Positions 58,372 through 64,000 of a stretch of DNA of 64,000 nt are shown in pieces. Under the pieces are notes generated by a model. That model saw nothing but the letters and a program-made list of their open reading frames with translations, was not told where the DNA came from and did not search any database. The translations under genes and the position numbers were made by a program. The first letter of the stretch is position 1. The number at the start of each line of letters is the position of its first letter. This DNA comes from Siphonodentalium dalli (Eukaryota > Mollusca > Scaphopoda > Gadilida > Siphonodentaliidae): positions 155,087,151-155,151,150 of the forward strand of contig CP136068.1 of assembly GCA_032622095.1 (NCBI GenBank). Reading direction: 5' to 3'.

Positions 58372-59553
58372 CAGGGTTGGGGTAATCGTAATCGTAATCA
58401 GTAATTGTAATCAAAGCAATCGATTACAAAATTTGGAGTAATCATCTGTAATCAGTAATCATGACATTTTTTGATTACAAGTAATCGTAATCGTAATCGA
58501 TTACTTTCAAATGTACCTGTAATCATGATTACATTTTGATTACTTTTTGATTACTTTTACTAAAATATCCATATGGATGACTATTGGATACTCATAGTCT
58601 CACACTGTAGTACTATGGAGTATGCACAGATACAAACAACATATCAGAAAGTTATTACAATTGTTTCCTGTGGTACACTGTGTACATTCGGACAGTGGAC
58701 ACAGATAACAACACACAATTGCTGAAATGTTGAATACAGCATGTATGTCAATTAACTTATGATACAGACAATGAAATATTCTGATATGAATAAAATAGGC
58801 TAGCCAACATCAATTCGGATTAAATATTATTGTGACTGCTGCAGACAATGGCTGTAGAGTCACACTGGTACAATAGGGATAATTAACTGAACAAAGCAGG
58901 TGTGATGTACATCGGTAGATATAATTATCTGGTTTGTCATTTACTGCACTCATGGAGTTAAGCCTCATTTAATCCTCATCAGGAGATCAATGGATGGTAA
59001 TCAAATAAACCTTAGTGCTATTTTCATTGTGTTGGGTAATGTATCTAACAGAACATGCAAATAATTTATAATTGTTTCTAATGATAGTTTCATATTATGC
59101 GTTAGTTTCAATGCATGTAAGAAAATTAAAATATATATTTACATAAATAAATACACAAAAAACAATATTCCCAATAAGTTGATGCACAATTTCATGGTGA
59201 AACATCACCAATGGATATAAACGTAAAAAGTTAATGTGTTAATTGCTTTGCTTCTTTCTATTGTTTCAGTCGTTTCTTGTTTCCATCCTATGTAGTGATG
59301 TTTTTTATTCAATCAAATTTGAAATTTTAATTTGATTTATTTCATTATTTATTCCAATGCGATCAAATGGTTGGAAACTAACAATTGTAATCAGATGTAA
59401 TCAAAAAGTAATCGATTACATTTACCAAAGTAATTGTAATCGTAATCGATTACATTGAAAAAAATGTAATCAGTAATCGTAATCGTAATCATGTAAATCG
59501 AAAGTAATTGTAATCGTAATCGATTACATTGGCATGTAATCGCCCCAACCCTG
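58372..59553. mobile_element. Non-autonomous hAT-type element with 8-bp target duplication
   Basis: Terminal inverted repeats CAGGGTTGGGG and CCCCAACCCTG, flanked by a perfect 8-bp duplication GTCCCGGC (58364-58371 and 59554-59561). Subterminal regions on both sides are dense in GTAATCGTAATC and CGATTAC motifs. An 8-bp duplication with CAGGG ends is diagnostic of hAT elements. No transposase frame is present. Confidence 0.9.
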
Positions 59554-59625
59554 GTCCCGGCACGTGACAGGACATGGGCCAACCAGAAGCCAATCAGAAG
59601 GGTGGACGGAGGAGGGTAACAAAGT

Positions 59626-59740
59626 CTAATGATCATCAGGTGACTAAAAGCCATCGGGGATAGCATACAAAACAGTCTGATGATCATCAGGTGACCAAAT
59701 TCCACCGGAGATAGCATACAACAGTCTAATGATCATTTAT
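59626..59740. repeat. Two-unit relative of the 45.8-kb 52-bp repeat
   Basis: AATGATCATCAGGTGACTAA and GCCATCGGGGATAGCATACA, then a second diverged unit. Same family as the ~10-copy array 13.8 kb upstream. Confidence 0.85.
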
Positions 59741-60712
59741 ATCCATTATGGTCCCCAATGGTATCCGGTCAGATGAAAGTCCCAGAACGCATTCCAGCCA
59801 GCGTCCTCTATTTGCAATTATGCTGATTATGGCATAAAGTGGTAATTTTGGTTTCTTAGAGAAATTGATGAATGCCCACAGAGTATTACGCGTAGGCACA
59901 CGTGTCTGTAAAATTATAGCTACATGACTATGCTCTTCCATCGTATAAACAAATATATATCCATGCCCCTGCACTTGCATACTCGAAATGCCACACCCAC
60001 CAACTGTCCCCATCCCTCCCCGTCATTTCTAAGAAGTGATTTAGCTTAGAAAGCGCACGCTGACCACAGATGGTAAACAGTAGAAACAGTGTATGGGGTG
60101 GGCATACACACATGTGAATGAATACACACATGTATATAATGATACATGGACATGCCACCGTATTGTTTAACACATAGATGCATACCATCTGAAACATAAT
60201 TCAGTCAAAAGTGGTACAAGTTGTACCAATTATATCATTTCAAATTAGAAATTTAATTGAATTTGTAATCAGATTTTCCAAAATTACGAAATCTCTTGAA
60301 TAACTTTTCCTGCACTGCCTTGCTCCAAACGTTTTCATTACATTTCGTATCGATTTTGTTGGAAATATTAACTATGGTGCAAACTTGATTCAAAGTCAGT
60401 AGGACTCAAAATAGATCGCCATTTACCACAAATTCCTTTTTGTTTAATTTTACGCTGGTAATTTTGGACCGCCAGTTTGAACTATTACTAGTCATTTGCC
60501 AGATTGGCAACATTGTTTTTTTTCTTAATCAGCGAAGAAAATACCTACAAAAACAAATCTCAAGTCTTTCTGAAAGAGAAATGCCCGTATAATTCACTTT
60601 TCCGGTTAATTATTTTACCTGACTATTATACTTGGCGAGCAAATTTATGAATTGTTCTATCTAACATCCCACTTAGACCTGTTTCATGTATTTATACGTT
60701 TCTATGTTTCAG
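59741..60712. other. Intron, nothing recognised
   Basis: No exon found between the repeat and the last lectin exon; short open frames only. Confidence 0.4.
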
Positions 60713-60933
60713 GTACGAGCGTGTGGATAGATGGATATGACACTGGTGCTGGAAACACAACCAGTTACTACACGAGAAACAACGTACCCTTGCCGTATGT
60801 TCTCTGGGGAAGTGGTGACCCGGACGGCGGCAGTGAAAACTGCATGCGACTTTCCCAGTCAAACTCGTGGGAATTCTTCGATGAGCTATGTAGTAGAACT
60901 CTGCATTACATTTGTCAAATTTCTTATCCTTAG
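60713..60933 (+). CDS. C-type lectin domain, C-terminal exon with stop
   Basis: Enters in phase 1 after TTTCAG and ends at TAG 60931-60933. It reads (S)TSVWIDGYDTGAGNTT, then LPYVLWGSGDPDGGSENCMR, SNSWEFFDELC and LHYICQISYP. WIDG matches the WIGG/WIGL strand. ENC, ELC and YIC supply three of the four canonical cysteines, the fourth being TAC in the previous exon. The sugar-specificity tripeptide is DPD where EPN or QPD is usual, and the WND motif is replaced by WEF, so calcium-dependent sugar binding is uncertain. The frame ends four residues after the last conserved position, with no tail or membrane segment. Confidence 0.93.
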
Positions 60934-61519
60934 TGTGGATTGGGTGTATATCATGCCATGAATCTCTGAACTAACTTTGCCCGGGCACAACCGAAGTGGC
61001 AATTCATGACATGATCTAATTCGTGAATGAATATGTGACTTTCTGACACTGTATAATTCGTCACAATGTTTTGGTGTAGAATTGTCGTTATGTCGTGATT
61101 TTGTGACTGCTAAATTACCCAGGTTCGCAAACAATATCTCATTACCAATGTTCGCTACTAATTTACGCAGTTTGTCCAAATCTAACGAATTTTGAAAATA
61201 TAAGACCCTCAATTAAATGGAAACAAGGCAACTTCGTATAACTGCATGATAAATCAATAATATGACTTTTTTGGCACCAATAACTTCAGCAGAATTGAAC
61301 GAGTATTTTGTATATATTCTTTATATCACGAGAGAGGGAGTGAGAGAGAGCTTAATATTTGTTTATTCCAGAAATTTCATAATTATTTTCATTTAGAAAG
61401 ATATCTCATACTTTGGTTTGTTTCCAGTTTCCCAACACATGTTTGAGTGGACCAGATTGTACCTACAACCTCTCTTTTTGTATTTGGCTGATATATTGGT
61501 GGCTGTTTTATTATATGGT
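60934..61519. other. 3' flank of the lectin gene, first of several repeated copies
   Basis: Probable 3' untranslated and flanking sequence, with a weak ATTAAA near 61214. GGTTCGCAAACAATATCTCA, CCAATGTTCGCTACTA and GGCACCAATAACTTC recur at about 61920-62110 and, in part, at 62936 and 63280. Confidence 0.55.
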
Positions 61520-61700
61520 GCGATCCCATGTATGTACTCTGTGCAATTTGTGACTTGGACGATGGCACTGATAATTCATGACACTTTCCCAGTCAAAAGA
61601 CTCAAAATCGTGGAAATGCTCAGCTACGATGACAAATTGTAGTAGAACTCTGCACTAAATTAAATTGTTTGTCAAATTTATTATCCTTAATGTGGATTCT
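61520..61700 (+). pseudogene. Decayed copy of the last lectin exon, copy 2
   Basis: GACTTGGACGATGGCACTGA, ACACTTTCCCAGTCAAA and TGTAGTAGAACTCTGCA match the 60713 exon base for base in places, but small insertions, deletions and stops remove the frame. GTCAAATTTATTATCCTTAA retains the end of the exon and its 3' flank. Confidence 0.8.
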
Positions 61701-62329
61701 TGTTTGATAATGCCACGAATCTCTGAACTGACTTCGCCTGGGCGTAACCATGGTAACCGAAGCAGTAACTCCCGACATGATCTAATTCCTGAATGAATAA
61801 TGTGACTATCTAACACTGTACACTTCATGACATGCTCTAATTCATGAATGAATATGTGACTAACATGACAATGTTGTGGTGTAGAATTGTCGTTATATCG
61901 TGATTTTGTGGGTATAATAAATTGCCCAGATTCGCAAACAATATCTCAGTACCAATGTTCGCTACTAAATTTCCAAGTTTGTCCAAATCTAACGAATTTG
62001 GAAAATACAAGACCAGCAATCAAATAGAACTAAATCCACTTTTTATAATTTCATGATAAATAATTAATGAGTTTTATACTGGCACCAATAACTTCTGCAA
62101 AATTGAACTTTTTGAGGAGTACAATTCCTAAGTCCTTTATATCATGAGAGAGGGGAGAGAGAGAGAGTGAGAGAGAGAGAACTAAATATTTCTTAATTCC
62201 ACAAATTTCACAATTATTTTAATTTAAGAAGACATCTCATATTTTGACCTGTTAATTGTCCTGTGTATTTATCACTGCTCGGTGCCTACAACCTCTTTTT
62301 TATCATTGGGCTGAATAATTGTGGCTGTT

Positions 62330-62490
62330 ACATAGTATGATGCGATCCCTGGTGTGCGGTCTGTGGAAGGGGTGACCCGGATGGCGGTAGTCAGAATTGC
62401 ATGCGACTTTCCCAGTCAAACTCTTCGAAATTCTACGATGAGGAATACAGTAGAACTGTGCAGAACATTAAATTGTGTTAAATTTCTTAG
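62330..62490 (+). pseudogene. Decayed copy of the last lectin exon, copy 3
   Basis: In the exon's frame it reads CGRGDPDGGSQNCMRLSQSN and then SSKFYDEEYSRTV. The Trp before DPDGG is Cys, the ENC Glu is Gln, the WEF Trp is Ser and the next cysteine (ELC) is Tyr. The last cysteine is displaced and a TAA ends the frame early. The frame is better preserved than in copy 2. Confidence 0.82.
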
Positions 62491-62639
62491 ATTCTTGGTA
62501 GATCATGCAATGAATCTCTGCATTGACTTCACCCGGGTGTAACCGGCGTAGAGATTCATGGCATGATCTAATTCGTGAATGAATATGTTACTATCTCACT
62601 CTGAAATTCATGACACTGTTGTGGGTGTGGAACAAACTC

Positions 62640-62870
62640 CCTGCAACACCCTCTCCGTTTCACTGCGATAGATCACTGCCGGAAGGATGGTACTTTCGGA
62701 CCGATACATCTATTTTTACGTATCATCGGAACTATATTTAGTCACCTATTATCTTATGTTGACCACCGACAGTTGACAATATCATGTCAGATATCCTTTC
62801 TAAATGTCCTTGTGGCAGTGGTATCTCATCGGGGCGATGGGAGTATCTCTGTCTGGAGTGTGGGTGTGGA
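62640..62870 (+). repeat. Dispersed repeat, plus-strand copy of the 5.8-6.1 kb repeat
   Basis: TCACTGCCGGAAGGATGGTA, CGGACCGATACATCTATTTT, GTCACCTATTATCTTATGTT and AAATGTCCTTGTGGCAGTGG, each found on the minus strand at 5821-6092. Confidence 0.7.
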
Positions 62871-63477
62871 ATTGTCGATATATCGTTGGAGTGGTTGGTT
62901 GAGTGAGGGGGGGGGGGGGGGTACTAAATTACCAAGGTTCGCAAACAATATCCCATTACCAACGAATTGGGGAAATATAGACCACCAATCAAATGGAAAT
63001 AAACCCACTTTTTATAATTTCATGATAAACAATTAATGTTTGTTTTTTCTGGCACCGATAACTTTAGCAGAATTGAACTATTTCACGAGTATAATTTCTA
63101 TGTCAATTATATAATGAGAGAGAATTTAATATTTCTTAAATGTCCTTGTGGCAGTGGTATCTCATCGGGGCGATGGGAGTATCTCTGTCTGGAGTGTGGG
63201 TGTGGAATTGTCGATATATCGTTGGAGTGGTTGGTTGAGTGAGTGGGGGGGGGGGGGGGGGTACTAAATTACCAAGGTTCGCAAACAATATCCCATTACC
63301 AACGAATTGGGGAAATATAGACCACCAATCAAATGGAAATAAACCCACTTTTTATAATTTCATGATAAACAATTAATGTTTGTTTATTCTGGCACCGATA
63401 ACTTTAGCAGAATTGAACTATTTCACGAGTATAATTTCTATGTCAATTATATAATGAGAGAGAATTTAATATTTCTT
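62801..63477. repeat. ~337-bp direct tandem duplication
   Basis: AAATGTCCTTGTGGCAGTGG through a G-run, GGTTCGCAAACAATATCCCA, AAATGGAAATAAACCCACTT and GAGAGAGAATTTAATATTTC is present twice, starting at 62802 and 63138. Apart from G-run length the copies look almost identical, so the duplication is recent or is an assembly effect. Confidence 0.92.
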
Positions 63478-64000
63478 GATTCCAGAAATTTCACAGTTAT
63501 TTTGATTTAGAAAGACATACATGAAGTTGATTTATCCATACTCAGGTTTTAGTGGACCCGATTGTACCTATATAGGGTGGATACACACATGCATGTAATC
63601 TCTGTAAATGTCGTGTATTTGGCGTTTTACATGGAGCATGCAGACCATGTAATACGTGTCCGCTGACAACCCACTCATTGCGGCCATGTTTGACCACAGT
63701 GAGCCAAGCTCTGAAACGTACAGAGAGCCGTTGCCTGAACGAAGTCGTCAGGCCGCTTAAAATAATTGTTCGCGCGATAACCCAAATGTTGGACTTTCTG
63801 TTTAAATCATTGTCAGTCTTCTCTTGATTTTTAAAGCAGTGATGGCCCCCGCTTTACCTGAACGGAGGACCTATGACCCCCAACATGGGGGGGGGGGGTA
63901 TATTATCCCGGAAGCTACCGGACAGACCATTGCATGAGAGAACCATATTGGATTGCTAACGGGAAATTAAACACTCGTTTATCACAATCGCATTAAAAGA
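63478..64000. other. Flank, nothing recognised
   Basis: GAAATTTCACAGTTATTTT and AGTGGACCCGATTGTACCTA echo the repeated 3' flank (61380-61470). A G-run lies at about 63888-63898. No gene recognised. Confidence 0.45.

Noticed and set aside
61418-61642. 74-codon frame downstream of the lectin stop as an extra coding exon
   Set aside because: It overlaps the decayed last-exon copy but is out of its frame, and the conserved lectin residues are lost.

Overview
The window is eukaryotic, animal-type genomic DNA: AT-rich, with no bacterial gene packing, split exons with GT-AG boundaries, large introns and many transposable elements. Phase-1 Notch-like EGF exons, a C-type lectin domain, Helitron, hAT, piggyBac, LINE and tRNA-SINE traces and long minisatellites suggest a marine invertebrate (a mollusc- or brachiopod-like lophotrochozoan is my guess). 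The species cannot be fixed from the sequence alone.

One host gene is supported, on the + strand. It is the 3' portion of a secreted EGF/C-type-lectin protein: nine EGF exons (9664-9777, 28961-29074, 29573-29686, 30377-30490, 34299-34412, 39902-40015, 40446-40559, 41082-41195, 43746-43862) followed by a C-type lectin domain split over two exons (44845-45015 and 60713-60933, the latter ending in a stop codon). All internal junctions are phase 1, so the exons join into one open frame of about 472 residues. The 5' end (signal peptide, any further domains) was not found and probably lies left of the window. The EGF exons fall into two families by their flanking intron sequence and arose by repeated segmental duplication. 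Broken copies of both lectin exons lie beside the intact ones.

Layout: 0-9.6 kb is repeats (a piggyBac-like MITE, a palindrome-built inverted repeat, a ~1.08-kb tandem duplication). At 9.66 kb is EGF exon 1. A 3.8-kb minisatellite of a 39/40-bp unit fills 10.05-13.9 kb, and 14-28 kb is repeat-rich intron with Helitron termini, a second MITE and a second minisatellite (26.7-28.3 kb). The EGF cluster occupies 28.9-43.9 kb, interrupted by a 5'-truncated LINE (31457-34096) and a foldback element holding a decayed TSO1-like CXC gene (about 35922-39306). From 44.6 to 60.9 kb lies the lectin domain, whose 15.7-kb intron is packed with tandem arrays, palindromic MITEs, a SINE and an intact-ended hAT element. 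From 60.9 kb to the end are tandem, decaying copies of the last exon and its 3' flank.

The two most unusual structures are a 69-bp near-perfect palindrome in eight copies in both orientations, and a minisatellite whose short seed still sits in the introns between duplicated EGF exons and whose arrays are stop-free in all three forward frames.
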